DNA of 22,471 nucleotides, from NCBI GenBank assembly GCA_002372735.1, contig DFIE01000145.1:252-22722 (forward strand), written 5' to 3'. Each line of letters starts with the position of its first letter. The first letter of the stretch is position 1. The notes below the pieces were generated by a model. It was not told the origin of the DNA, did not search any database, and saw only the letters and a list, made by a program, of their open reading frames with translations. Origin of the DNA: Clostridiales bacterium UBA3705. GTDB lineage: Bacteria > Bacillota_A > Clostridia > Oscillospirales > Oscillospiraceae. A program made the position numbers and the translations under genes. Positions 14,462-22,158 of this stretch are shown here, one piece after another.

Positions 14462-14473
14462 GATTGCCAATGT

Positions 14474-14502
14474 ATTATACCACGCCAGCCGCCAAATTGC
14501 AA
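14474..14502 (-). promoter_or_regulatory. Promoter of tRNA-Ala
   Basis: On the minus strand TTGCAA (complement 14497-14502), a 17-bp spacer ending in TGG and TATAAT (complement 14474-14479) form an extended -10 promoter. Initiation would be only a few bases before the mature tRNA 5' end. The site lies in the short gap after the AEC transporter stop. Confidence 0.85.
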
Positions 14503-14530
14503 GGGAAATCTTTGCCCGGAGGAAATTTTT

Positions 14531-15451
14531 TCACCGGAACAGCACCCACATCAAAATCGGGATGGTGACCAGGCTCATCAGCGTGGAGAGAAATACCCCG
14601 CTGGCTGCCAGGTTCTCGTCGCCGCCGTATTTGGCGGCCAGCAGGGTGGTCAGGGTGGCCATGGGCATGCCGCTCATCACCACGCTGATGCCCAGAATCA
14701 GCGGATTGGTCACAAAGCCCCTCAGCACCGCCCACACCAGCAGCGGCACCCCCAGCAGCTTGCAGAAATTGATCACGTACAGCCGCCAGGCGCTGAACAC
14801 CCTGCCCAGGGGCACATTGGCCAGGGCAATGCCGATGACCAGCATGCACACCGGGCTGGTCACCCCCGCCAGCATCTTTAGGGTGCTTACCACCAGCCTG
14901 GGGGCGGACAGGTCCAGCACGTAGCAGACGTAGGCCACCACCGAGGCCAGGATGATGGGGGTGAAAAAGCTCCGCCAGCGCAGCCGGCCGGCCCCGGACC
15001 GGTCCATCAGCGTCACCCCGTAGGTGTACACCACCAGCTGGAAGAACAGGTTGAACACTGAGGCGTAAAACACCGCGTTGGCCCCGTACAGAGCGCTCAC
15101 CACCGGAAAGCCCAAAAACCCCACGTTGGTGAAGGTGCACATAAAGGTGTACTGCCGGCGGCTCTCCGCCGGGCAGCGGAGCAGCCGGGGCAGCAGCTGC
15201 CCCAGCAGCACCGACATGGCGTAAAAGCCCGCGGCAATGGCCGTGAGCAGGTACACCTCACGGTTGGTCAGCCCCCGCTGGCTGCCCAGCACGGAGTAGA
15301 GCACGGTGCAGGGGTTGGTGATATAGATCACCAGCTGGGCCAGCACCCGATTGGTCCCCGGGGGAAAGATCCCGGCCTTGGCCGCCCCGTAGCCCATGGC
15401 AATGATGAGGAAGAGAATCCCCAGCTGCAAAATGACGGATTGAAGATCCAT
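14531..15451 (-). CDS. AEC family (auxin efflux carrier-type) transporter
   Basis: The 306-residue protein is hydrophobic throughout, with about ten membrane segments in two halves, as in the AEC/BASS-like fold. Family features include an N-terminal LGILFLIIAMGYGAAKAGIF, an early ITNPC (Asn-Pro break in a helix), FTNVGFLGFPVVSALYG (about 109-125), and a second-half VMSGMPMATLTTLLAAKYGG. Bacterial relatives move malate, malonate or other small organic acids; the substrate here is unknown. It is 27 bases after rpiB and is last in the minus-strand array. No hairpin terminator was seen before the tRNA promoter, so read-through into the tRNA is possible. Confidence 0.88.
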   Translation of the reverse strand: MDLQSVILQLGILFLIIAMGYGAAKAGIFPPGTNRVLAQLVIYITNPCTVLYSVLGSQRGLTNREVYLLTAIAAGFYAMSVLLGQLLPRLLRCPAESRRQYTFMCTFTNVGFLGFPVVSALYGANAVFYASVFNLFFQLVVYTYGVTLMDRSGAGRLRWRSFFTPIILASVVAYVCYVLDLSAPRLVVSTLKMLAGVTSPVCMLVIGIALANVPLGRVFSAWRLYVINFCKLLGVPLLVWAVLRGFVTNPLILGISVVMSGMPMATLTTLLAAKYGGDENLAASGVFLSTLMSLVTIPILMWVLFR

Positions 15452-15478
15452 GGCTCCCCCTCCCCCGGGTGAAAAATG

Positions 15479-15919
15479 TTACTGGGTGTCCTCCAGGGCC
15501 ATGACCTTGTCCACCCGGCGCTGGTGGCGGCCGCCCTCAAAGGGGGTGTCCAGCCAGACGTCTACAATCTCAAGGGCCAGGGGCACGGCGGTGACGGCGG
15601 CGCCCAGGGCCATCATGTTGGCGTTGTTGTGGGCCCGGGTGAGCCGGGCGCTCATCTTGTCGTGGAGCAGGGCACAGCGGATGCCGTGGATCTTATTGGC
15701 GGCAATGGAAATGCCGATGCCGGTGGTGCAGCACACAATGCCCCGGTCACAGGTGCCTTCCGCCACGGCCCGGGCCGCGGCGGCGCCGAAGTCGGGGTAG
15801 TCGCAGCTCTCGGGGGTGTAGGTGCCGAAGTCTTTGTATTCCAGACCCCGGGTCTCCAGGTGGGCCTTGATGGCCTCCTTCAGGGCAAGGGCGCCGTGGT
15901 CACAGGCTAACGCGATCAT
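15479..15919 (-). CDS. rpiB: Ribose-5-phosphate isomerase B
   Basis: The 146-residue protein begins MIALACDHGALALKEAI with the active-site DHG (7-9). It has VCCTTGIGISIAANK (62-76) holding the catalytic cysteine C64 and a phosphate-binding loop, and LTRAHNNANMMALG (93-106) with the conserved His and Asn. Length is typical. RpiB interconverts ribose 5-phosphate and ribulose 5-phosphate. Most family members have CGTG or CGSG where this one has CTTG. In this operon it would take the ribose 5-phosphate that PsuG releases. It is 27 bases after the membrane-protein gene. RpiB-like sugar-phosphate isomerases (LacAB type) are the alternative, but the motifs favour RpiB. Confidence 0.93.
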   Translation of the reverse strand: MIALACDHGALALKEAIKAHLETRGLEYKDFGTYTPESCDYPDFGAAAARAVAEGTCDRGIVCCTTGIGISIAANKIHGIRCALLHDKMSARLTRAHNNANMMALGAAVTAVPLALEIVDVWLDTPFEGGRHQRRVDKVMALEDTQ

Positions 15920-15946
15920 AGTTCAGTTCTCCTTTCGTGGGCCCGC

Positions 15947-17149
15947 TCAGCGCAGGCGCTCCAAAATGCCAGGGTTGGCGGTTACGTACCACTGGGCCAG
16001 GTAGAGCCCCAGGTCAAACAGCACTCCCAGGACGGTATACACAATGGCAGGGGCGCGGCGGCGGCCGATCTGACCGTTGGAGAGCAGGCACCCGGCGCAC
16101 AGCACCAGGCCGGGACCCATGATCCATCTGCCCCCCAGCACCCAGCACAGGCCGGACACACACAGCACCGCCAGGGCCAGCACGCCCCGGGGATTCCGCC
16201 GGCGCAGAACCATCCGCAGGGCGCTCACCGCCCCCGCCAGGCCCAGCATGGCCAGGGGGGCGTCCATCAGCGGCGGCAGCAGGCGGCCCAGGCCCAGGGG
16301 CGCCAGCAAAGTGGTCTTAAAGGTGCGCAGCAGCTCGCCCCCCGCCAGGCGCAGGCCCCGCAGGCTGGCAAAGCGGCGCAGCATGGACAGGCGGAAGCCC
16401 CCCAGCATAAACTGCCGCAGCAAGGCGGCGCCCACTGCGCACAGAATCCACACCAGCAGCGACAGCCCCATGGCCAGGCAGAAGCCCCCAAAGCGCTGGC
16501 GGTTGTTGCCCAGCATCCACCCGTGGCGGTACCAGTGGGCCGCCACAAGCAGCAGACCCATCACCGCGCACACAGGCTCCACCGCAATGGCCAGGGCCAG
16601 CAGCAGGGCTGCGGCAAAGTACCACAGCTCCGCCTTCAGGCCGGCGTTTTCGCACAGCAGATAGCGCAGCAGCAGCCACAGCGCCGCCGCCAGCAGGCAG
16701 CCCGCCATGTGCCAGCCCAGGGGAGAGCCGCAGAACAGCAGGGTGCCCAGCACGGTGACGGTGCGGTCGTCAAACAGCTGCTGCAGCAGCAGGCACACCG
16801 CCACGCCGCCCAGGGCCGCAAAGACCAGGGTGAACAGGGTGTACCGGGTTTTGACCAGCACCAGCCAGCTGTCCAGCACAATCTGGCTGAGCAGCAGCCG
16901 GTAGATCAGGGCAAAGCAGATCCCCGCCAGGGCCGCCAGCACCGGCAGCAGCCAGCCCGGCCCCCGGGCTGCAAGCATCTGCTGCCCCAGGGGGAAGCCG
17001 GGCCTGCGATAGGCCGACATCCAGCCCAGGGGCTTGCGGCTGCGCTCCATGGCCCGCTCGCCGGAGAGCAGCACCCACAGGGCCAGGGCCAGGAACAGCA
17101 CCCCGCCCGCAATGGGCTGCAGATAGGACATATATTTCTGGATCTCCAT
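15947..17149 (-). CDS. Polytopic membrane protein of unknown function
   Basis: The 400-residue protein has about ten to eleven hydrophobic segments separated by short Arg-rich loops. The first is near residues 13-29, after MEIQKYMSYLQPIAGG. Between the first two segments lies a cytoplasm-like loop with ERSRKPLGWMSAYRRPGFPL. The spread of helices and long Leu/Ala-rich stretches recalls GT-C type glycosyltransferases or dolichyl-type mannosyltransferases, but the aspartate motif expected in their first large loop is not evident. No family is assigned. GAGGTG lies 7 bases before the ATG. It sits between the M32 peptidase (60-base gap) and rpiB (27-base gap). Confidence 0.75.
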   Translation of the reverse strand: MEIQKYMSYLQPIAGGVLFLALALWVLLSGERAMERSRKPLGWMSAYRRPGFPLGQQMLAARGPGWLLPVLAALAGICFALIYRLLLSQIVLDSWLVLVKTRYTLFTLVFAALGGVAVCLLLQQLFDDRTVTVLGTLLFCGSPLGWHMAGCLLAAALWLLLRYLLCENAGLKAELWYFAAALLLALAIAVEPVCAVMGLLLVAAHWYRHGWMLGNNRQRFGGFCLAMGLSLLVWILCAVGAALLRQFMLGGFRLSMLRRFASLRGLRLAGGELLRTFKTTLLAPLGLGRLLPPLMDAPLAMLGLAGAVSALRMVLRRRNPRGVLALAVLCVSGLCWVLGGRWIMGPGLVLCAGCLLSNGQIGRRRAPAIVYTVLGVLFDLGLYLAQWYVTANPGILERLR

Positions 17150-17209
17150 AGTATTTCACCTCTCAGGCCCCCGGCGGGGGCGATTTGGGGCAGCGGCGCG
17201 GAGCTTTGG

Positions 17210-18712
17210 TTACAGGTGGTAAATTTCGGTAAACTTCTGCTCCAGGTAGTCGGTATAATAGGTGGGGTCAAAGGGGGCGCCCACAGCCTTCTCCAGCAGC
17301 TCCATGGGGTCGTACATGGCCCCGTGGCGCCAGATGTGCTCCTCCAGCCAGGCGGTGACGGGGTGCAGGTCCCCGGACCGGACGGCGGCGTCTACGTCTA
17401 CAGATTCCTTCATCTTCGCCAGCATCTGGGCGCCGTAGGCGGAGCCCAGGGCGTAGGAGGGGAAGTAGCCCACGTTGCCGCCGGACCAGTGGCTGTCCTG
17501 CAGGACGCCCTCCCGGTCGGTGGGCACGTCAATGCCCAGGTACTCTTTGTATTTGGCGTTCCAGATCCGGGGCAGATCCACCGCCCGGATGGAGCCGTCA
17601 AACAGACCCTTTTCAATCTCGTAGCGCACCAGCACGTGCAGGGCGTAGGTCAGCTCGTCGGCCTCGGTGCGGATCAGGCTGGGCTGGGCCTTGTTCACGG
17701 CCAGGTACAGCTGCTCGGCGGTGACGTCCTTCAGCTGCGCGGGGAAGAGCTCCTGCAGCTTGGGCAGGATGAGACCGATAAAGGCCCGGCTGCGGCCGAT
17801 GATGTTCTCCATAAACCGGGACTGGCTCTCGTGGATGGACATGGACACGCCCCCTGCCAGGAGGGTGCCCTCCAGCTCGTCGGCGGTGTGGAGCTCATAC
17901 AGGGCGTGGCCGCCCTCGTGGATCACCGAGTACATGGAGTAAATCGGTGTTTCGGTGTGGTAATGGGTGGTGATGCGCACGTCCTTCTTGTTAAAGTTGA
18001 TGGTGAAGGGGTGCTCGGTCTCCCCGATGGCGCAGCGGTCCTTGTCGATGGTGAGCACGTCCATCAGGTAGTCGGAGAACGCCCGCTGGGTCTCGACGGG
18101 ATAGGTCTTGCCCCAGAGAAAGCTGTCGTCCACCTGGGGCTTTGCCATGACCTTTTTCAGCAGGGGGACGATCCGGGCCTTGAGGGCGTCAAAGAAGGCG
18201 TCGGTCTTGGCCATGGTCAGCCCCCGCTCGTAGCGGCTGAGCTGGACGTCATAGGGGTTTTCATCGGGCTTGTAATATTTGGCAAAGCGGACGTTGGTGT
18301 CAAAGATCTCCTGCACGAGGGGGGCGAAGGAGGCGTAGTCGTTCTCCGCCTTGGCCCTGTGCCACACGGCGCTTGCCTTGTTCAGCAGGGTGACGTAGCC
18401 CACAAACTCCGCCTGGGGAATGGCGGCGGTGAATTCGTTCTCCCGCAGGAAGACCTCGATCTCCCGGCGGTCCTGGGCGGAGAGCTCGTCCTTGTGCTGG
18501 TTCAGGCACTGGGCGGCCTGCAGCAGCGCGTCCCCGGTCTCGATCTCGTAGGCCCGGTTGGAGAGATACTCCAGGGTCTTGCCCCGGCCCTCGGCGGAGG
18601 CGTGGGGGGCGGCGGTGTCGCCGTCAAAGTGCAGCACGCCCATGGCGTGGTTCAGGGCGTGGAGCTCGGCCATTTTTTCACGGAAGACGGTTTTGGCTTC
18701 TTGAGTGGTCAT
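17210..18712 (-). CDS. M32 family metallocarboxypeptidase (carboxypeptidase Taq type)
   Basis: The 500-residue protein has the M32 zinc motif HEGGHALYE with HEGGH at 265-269, a downstream HESQSRFMENIIGRS holding the third ligand, and the family motifs DVQLSRYERG, DVRITTHY and GYFPSYALGSAYGAQ. It is a cytoplasmic zinc carboxypeptidase that removes C-terminal residues with broad specificity, Pro excepted. Length (about 500) is normal and no signal peptide is present. It follows psuG by 31 bases, with GGAGAA before the ATG. A second cytoplasmic peptidase, PepF, is elsewhere in the window. The tie to pseudouridine use is only by operon. Confidence 0.95.
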   Translation of the reverse strand: MTTQEAKTVFREKMAELHALNHAMGVLHFDGDTAAPHASAEGRGKTLEYLSNRAYEIETGDALLQAAQCLNQHKDELSAQDRREIEVFLRENEFTAAIPQAEFVGYVTLLNKASAVWHRAKAENDYASFAPLVQEIFDTNVRFAKYYKPDENPYDVQLSRYERGLTMAKTDAFFDALKARIVPLLKKVMAKPQVDDSFLWGKTYPVETQRAFSDYLMDVLTIDKDRCAIGETEHPFTINFNKKDVRITTHYHTETPIYSMYSVIHEGGHALYELHTADELEGTLLAGGVSMSIHESQSRFMENIIGRSRAFIGLILPKLQELFPAQLKDVTAEQLYLAVNKAQPSLIRTEADELTYALHVLVRYEIEKGLFDGSIRAVDLPRIWNAKYKEYLGIDVPTDREGVLQDSHWSGGNVGYFPSYALGSAYGAQMLAKMKESVDVDAAVRSGDLHPVTAWLEEHIWRHGAMYDPMELLEKAVGAPFDPTYYTDYLEQKFTEIYHL

Positions 18713-18743
18713 GGGGTTCTCCTTTCTGCGCCGGGCGCGGGGC

Positions 18744-19664
18744 TTACAGCCCGCAGTAGGCCGCGGCGGTCTTGGCGGCCAGGGCCGCGTTGTTGTACAC
18801 CAGGTGGATGTTGCTTTCCAGGCTGTCGCCGCCGGTCAGGTCCTTGACCTTGGCCAGCAGATAGGGGGTGGTGGCCTTGCCGTGGATGCCGTCCCGGACG
18901 GACTCGGCAATGGCCTGGTCGATGGCCTTATTGATCACGTCAAAGTCCATGGCGTACTCCTCGGGGATGGGGTTGGTGACCAGGATGCCGCCCTTGAGTC
19001 CCAGGTCCCGCTGGACCTTGAAGATTTTGGCCAGCTCCTCGGGGCTGTCCACCCGGTAGTCCACCTCAAAGCCGCTGCGGCGGGTATAGAAGGCGGGCAG
19101 CTCCTTGGTGCCGTAGCCCAGCACGGGCACGCCGTGGGTTTCCAGATACTCCAGGGTGAGGCCCAGGTCCAGGATGGACTTGGCCCCGGCGCAGACCACC
19201 ATCACCGGGGTGTTGGCCAGCTCCTCCAGGTCGGCGGAGATGTCCATGGTGGTCTCGGCCCCCCGGTGGACGCCGCCGATGCCGCCGGTGGCAAAGATCT
19301 GGATGCCGGCCATATGGGCGATCATCATGGTGGTGGTGACGGTGGTGGCGCCGTCCATGCCCTTGGCCACGATCACCGGCAGATCCCGGCGGCTGGCCTT
19401 GGTGACGGCCTGGCCGGTCTTGCCCAGGTATTCGATCTCCTCCGGGGTCAGGCCGGCCTTCAGCCGCCCGCCCAGAATGGCGATGGTGGCGGGCACGGCG
19501 CCGTTGTCCCGGATGATTTTTTCTACGTTCAGCGCGGTTTGGACGTTTTGGGGATAGGGCATGCCGTGGGAAATAATGGTGGATTCCAGTGCCACTACCG
19601 GCTTGCCCGCGGCCACTGCCGCGGCGACTTCAGGGTTGACGTCCAGGTAATTGTTCAGATTCAT
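18744..19664 (-). CDS. psuG: Pseudouridine-5'-phosphate glycosidase
   Basis: Starting at ATG 19664 (AAAGGAG about 8 bases upstream), the protein has 306 residues, the family length. Motifs are VALESTIISHGMPYPQN with E27, TKASRRDLP with K89, FATGGIGGVHRG (124-135) and CAGAKSILDLGLTLEYLET with K162. These three positions correspond to the catalytic Glu and two Lys of E. coli PsuG (E31, K93, K166), all offset by four. The enzyme splits pseudouridine 5'-phosphate into uracil and ribose 5-phosphate. The longer upstream frame (to 19982) overlaps the kinase gene and lacks a ribosome site. It lies 56 bases after the kinase gene. Confidence 0.95.
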   Translation of the reverse strand: MNLNNYLDVNPEVAAAVAAGKPVVALESTIISHGMPYPQNVQTALNVEKIIRDNGAVPATIAILGGRLKAGLTPEEIEYLGKTGQAVTKASRRDLPVIVAKGMDGATTVTTTMMIAHMAGIQIFATGGIGGVHRGAETTMDISADLEELANTPVMVVCAGAKSILDLGLTLEYLETHGVPVLGYGTKELPAFYTRRSGFEVDYRVDSPEELAKIFKVQRDLGLKGGILVTNPIPEEYAMDFDVINKAIDQAIAESVRDGIHGKATTPYLLAKVKDLTGGDSLESNIHLVYNNAALAAKTAAAYCGL

Positions 19665-19695
19665 TGCGATATTCTCCTTTATGATAGTGCAATTG

Positions 19696-19718
19696 AAAAC
19701 GGAACGGGATGCGTTCCG
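19696..19718 (-). terminator. Weak terminator-like hairpin between the kinase and psuG
   Basis: On the minus strand CGGAACG pairs with CGTTCCG around a 5-base loop (stem at complement 19700-19718), followed by TTTT. The 7-bp stem and short tail suggest partial termination or an RNA-processing site inside the operon, not full separation; no promoter is visible before psuG. Confidence 0.4.
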
Positions 19719-19720
19719 GT

Positions 19721-20638
19721 TTAAGACAGCTTGGCGCGCACAGCCCCCAGGCTCAGCTCGGGGTTGACGGTCTTCGCGCTCTCTACGGCGACGGAGGAGC
19801 AGGCCAGGGCAAAGGCGGCGGCCTCGGCAATGGGCAGCCCGTCCAGCCAGGCACGGACAAAGCCCGCCATCATGGCGTCGCCCCCGCCGCTGGCGTTGAC
19901 CGGGCGGGTATCCGGGCAGGGCGCCAGGCAGCGCAGGCTGCCCCAGGCGCAGTAAACCCCCTCCCGCCCCAGGGAGATGCACACCCGCTCCAGCCCGGTG
20001 GAGAGCAGCTTGGCCGCCGCCAGCTCCAGGGTGGTGCGGTCGGTGATTTTGACGCCGGAGAGCAGCTCCGCCTCCAGCCGGTTGGGCTTGAGCAGAAAGA
20101 GCTTGCCCAGAATGGGCCGCAGCTTCTCCGCCTTGGTGACGGACACCGCATCCAAAAACAGCGGGGCGGTGACGTGCCCGGCCAGCCAGGCCAGGGCCGG
20201 GGCGGAGAGATTGGTCTCTGCCACCACGGCGGCGGAACGGTTGAGGACGTCCAGCTGCCCGGAGAGGTATTCAGGGGTCACGGCGTCGCACAGGGCGGCG
20301 TCGCACAGGGCCAGGGACATATCGCCGTCAGGCCCCTCGATGGCCATATAGGTGGAGGTGGCGCCCCCGGGCACAGACAGGGCCCGGGAAAGATCGATCC
20401 CCACCCGAGCGCAGCGCGCCAGGATCTGGGCGCTGTAAGCGTCGCAGGCCAGGGCGGTGAGCATGGTCACCGGCACCTCCAGCAGGCGCAGGTTGTGGGC
20501 AATGTTATGCCCCACACCCCCCAGGGACAGCCGGATGGTGCCGGGATTGGAGTCCCCGGGGATGAGGGGGGCAAAGGACTTGCCGCAGATGTCCATATTG
20601 ATGCTGCCGCATACCGCGACGTAAGGGGTACTGCCCAT
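19721..20638 (-). CDS. PfkB-family sugar kinase, probable pseudouridine kinase
   Basis: The 305-residue protein has the PfkB fold signatures. VAVCGSINMDICGK (8-20) is at the N terminus. LGGVGHNIAHNLRLL (39-53) is the substrate-binding glycine motif. NASGGGDAMMAGF is the C-terminal ATP/anion-hole motif, with the catalytic base D254. Relatives usually read TGAGD where this has SGGGD. The VGHNIAHNL sequence and the adjacency to psuG favour pseudouridine kinase (PsuK), which phosphorylates the 5' OH of pseudouridine; ribokinase or another nucleoside kinase is the alternative. The ATG is only three bases after the stop of the zinc-ribbon gene, with just a weak GTGGGG in between, so translation is probably coupled. 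Confidence 0.85.
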   Translation of the reverse strand: MGSTPYVAVCGSINMDICGKSFAPLIPGDSNPGTIRLSLGGVGHNIAHNLRLLEVPVTMLTALACDAYSAQILARCARVGIDLSRALSVPGGATSTYMAIEGPDGDMSLALCDAALCDAVTPEYLSGQLDVLNRSAAVVAETNLSAPALAWLAGHVTAPLFLDAVSVTKAEKLRPILGKLFLLKPNRLEAELLSGVKITDRTTLELAAAKLLSTGLERVCISLGREGVYCAWGSLRCLAPCPDTRPVNASGGGDAMMAGFVRAWLDGLPIAEAAAFALACSSVAVESAKTVNPELSLGAVRAKLS

Positions 20639-20641
20639 GGA

Positions 20642-21214
20642 TTACCCCACGCGGGCCCTGCTCTGCTGCCGGGCGCGGAAGGCCTCCAGCTGCTGGCGGC
20701 GGGTGCGGAACCAGATAAAGCCGATGAGGTGGAAGATGGCGGCCACCTCGCCGAAGAGGATGGTGAACACCAAACTGCCCACGGAGTACATATGGGAATA
20801 GGCGTCAGAGCAGTCGGTATCGGCCTTGTCGTAGTAGCCCATGACCTTCTTGCCCATGATGAGGCTGATCACGGGGATGGGCCCCAGCAGGGTGCCGTAG
20901 AGCAGGGCGTAGAGGGCGCCCACGGCGGAGATTGCCCCTTCTCCGCTGGCCACGCCGACAATGATCATAACAAAGCCAATCAGAACCAGCATGCCCACCA
21001 CCACGGCCATGGCAATGCCGCAGATGGTCCAGGCCCGGGCCTCCTGATGGAGCCGGCGCTTCAGGACTTGAAATTCTGTGACCCCGGCGTAGGCGTCCTG
21101 GGGCGCCAGCACCCGGTCGGGCGCGACGGTGGCGCCGGGCTGGGCGGAGCCGCAGTTTGGGCACACACTGCTGCCCTCGGGCAGAGGGGCGCCGCATTGG
21201 ATACAATAACGCAT
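20642..21214 (-). CDS. Zinc-ribbon membrane protein of unknown function
   Basis: The 190-residue protein opens with a zinc ribbon, MRYCIQCGAPLPEGSSVCPN, with Cys pairs at 4/7 and 18/21. A linker follows, then about four hydrophobic segments: two near 61-115, one near 143-158, and one near 159-168. It ends in an Arg/Gln-rich tail. This ribbon-plus-membrane layout is common in Firmicutes, usually unassigned. It is the first gene of the array, with GGAGGTGAT before the ATG, and is coupled to the kinase three bases on. A sensory or regulatory role for the pathway is possible but not shown. Confidence 0.8.
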   Translation of the reverse strand: MRYCIQCGAPLPEGSSVCPNCGSAQPGATVAPDRVLAPQDAYAGVTEFQVLKRRLHQEARAWTICGIAMAVVVGMLVLIGFVMIIVGVASGEGAISAVGALYALLYGTLLGPIPVISLIMGKKVMGYYDKADTDCSDAYSHMYSVGSLVFTILFGEVAAIFHLIGFIWFRTRRQQLEAFRARQQSRARVG

Positions 21215-21241
21215 GATATCACCTCCAAATTGATCGAAATC

Positions 21242-21270
21242 ATTATACCACGGCTTTGCCCCAATTGCAA
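21242..21270 (-). promoter_or_regulatory. Promoter of the seven-gene pseudouridine-rpiB array
   Basis: On the minus strand TTGCAA (complement 21265-21270), a 17-bp spacer ending TGG and TATAAT (complement 21242-21247) give an extended -10 promoter. Its layout and flanking bases closely match the tRNA-Ala promoter. No other convincing promoter was seen in the gaps down to 14531. Confidence 0.85.
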
Positions 21271-21341
21271 GGAAAAGTACCGCCCTCCTCCCCCGCCCCC
21301 GAAGACGGAAAAAATATTTTTACTTTAAGGCAGGGCTAAGG

Positions 21342-21369
21342 TTGACAGCATAGAATAGGGCCATAACCC
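21342..21369 (+). promoter_or_regulatory. Possible promoter of the VTC-domain operon
   Basis: A perfect TTGACA (21342-21347) is followed after 16 bp by only a poor -10, TAACCC (21364-21369). The -35 is convincing and the -10 is not. Activator-dependent or alternative sigma use is possible. The stretch 21283-21301 is a pyrimidine-rich tract with no gene. Confidence 0.3.
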
Positions 21370-21390
21370 AAGAGAAATGAGGTGTGTCCC

Positions 21391-22134
21391 ATGACTGCTT
21401 CCCCTGCTGTGCGGCAGGCTTCCGCCGCGACATCCAACCCCGAGGCGCCCATCGCCGTGATGGAGCGCTATGAACTGAAATTCGTCCTCACCGCCGCCCA
21501 GACCAGGCTGGTGCGCCGGGGGCTGGTGGGGCATATGGTGCCGGATCAATACGGCAAAACCAGCATTGCCTCCCTGTACTACGACACTCCGGACCGGCGG
21601 CTGATCCGCCAGTCCCTGGAGAAGCCGGAGTTTAAAGAAAAGCTGCGGCTGCGCACCTACGGCCGGGCCACCGAGGAGTCCCCGGTGTTTCTGGAGCTGA
21701 AGCGCAAGGCCGGCGGCATTGTATACAAGCGGCGGATCCAGGCCACCCTGCCCCGGGTCCGGGATTTTTGGGCCGGCAAAACCATGCTGACCGGCGACGG
21801 CCAGATCGGCCGGGAGCTGGTGAGCTTTAAAAACCAGTTTGCCCGGCTGGAGCCCAGCTGCGTGATCATCTACGACCGCACCGCCTACGTGGAGCCCGAG
21901 GGCGACCTGCGGCTGACCATTGACGAAAACCCCCGCTACCGCACCGACCGGCTGGAGCTCACCGGCGAGATGGACGGCATCTCCCTGCTGGAGGAGGGCG
22001 GCTCGGTGCTGGAGGTGAAGCTCCAGCAGGCCATGCCCCTGTGGCTGGCCGGACTGCTGTCCGCCGGGGGAATCTATAAAACCAGTTATTCCAAATACGG
22101 CGCTGCCTACTGCCGTACCCTGCGCTGCGGCTGA
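21391..22134 (+). CDS. VTC-domain (polyphosphate polymerase-like) protein
   Basis: Starting at ATG 21391 (TGAGGTG about 6 bases upstream; the GTG at 21382 overlaps this site), the protein has 247 residues. It shows the triphosphate-tunnel pattern of the VTC domain: ERYELKFVL (25-33), SLYYDT (61-66), KLRLRTYG (84-91), VFLELKRK (99-106), YKRR (112-115), YDRTAY (161-166), RLTID (174-178), VLEVK (206-210) and KTSYSKY (230-236). Alternating charged residues would line the tunnel. In yeast Vtc4 this domain polymerises ATP phosphate into polyphosphate, and bacterial relatives are often called polyphosphate polymerases. The first ~22 residues are a low-complexity extension. It is followed 24 bases later by a DUF4956 gene, the usual partner. 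Confidence 0.88.
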   Translation: MTASPAVRQASAATSNPEAPIAVMERYELKFVLTAAQTRLVRRGLVGHMVPDQYGKTSIASLYYDTPDRRLIRQSLEKPEFKEKLRLRTYGRATEESPVFLELKRKAGGIVYKRRIQATLPRVRDFWAGKTMLTGDGQIGRELVSFKNQFARLEPSCVIIYDRTAYVEPEGDLRLTIDENPRYRTDRLELTGEMDGISLLEEGGSVLEVKLQQAMPLWLAGLLSAGGIYKTSYSKYGAAYCRTLRCG

Positions 22135-22158
22135 GGGAAAAGGAAAGGAGAGCTTCTC

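Noticed and set aside
14285..14470. A 61-codon minus-strand frame reading LAQLGERQVRNLEVRGSIPL
   Set aside because: This is a well-known false translation of a tRNA gene; the cloverleaf of tRNA-Ala covers it.
17163..17180. A GC-rich palindrome between the M32 peptidase and the membrane-protein gene, considered as a terminator
   Set aside because: No T tract follows on either strand, so it is not a credible intrinsic terminator.
19665..19982. An N-terminal extension of psuG to 19982
   Set aside because: It overlaps the kinase gene, lacks a ribosome site and adds residues absent from the family; ATG 19664 has AAAGGAG.
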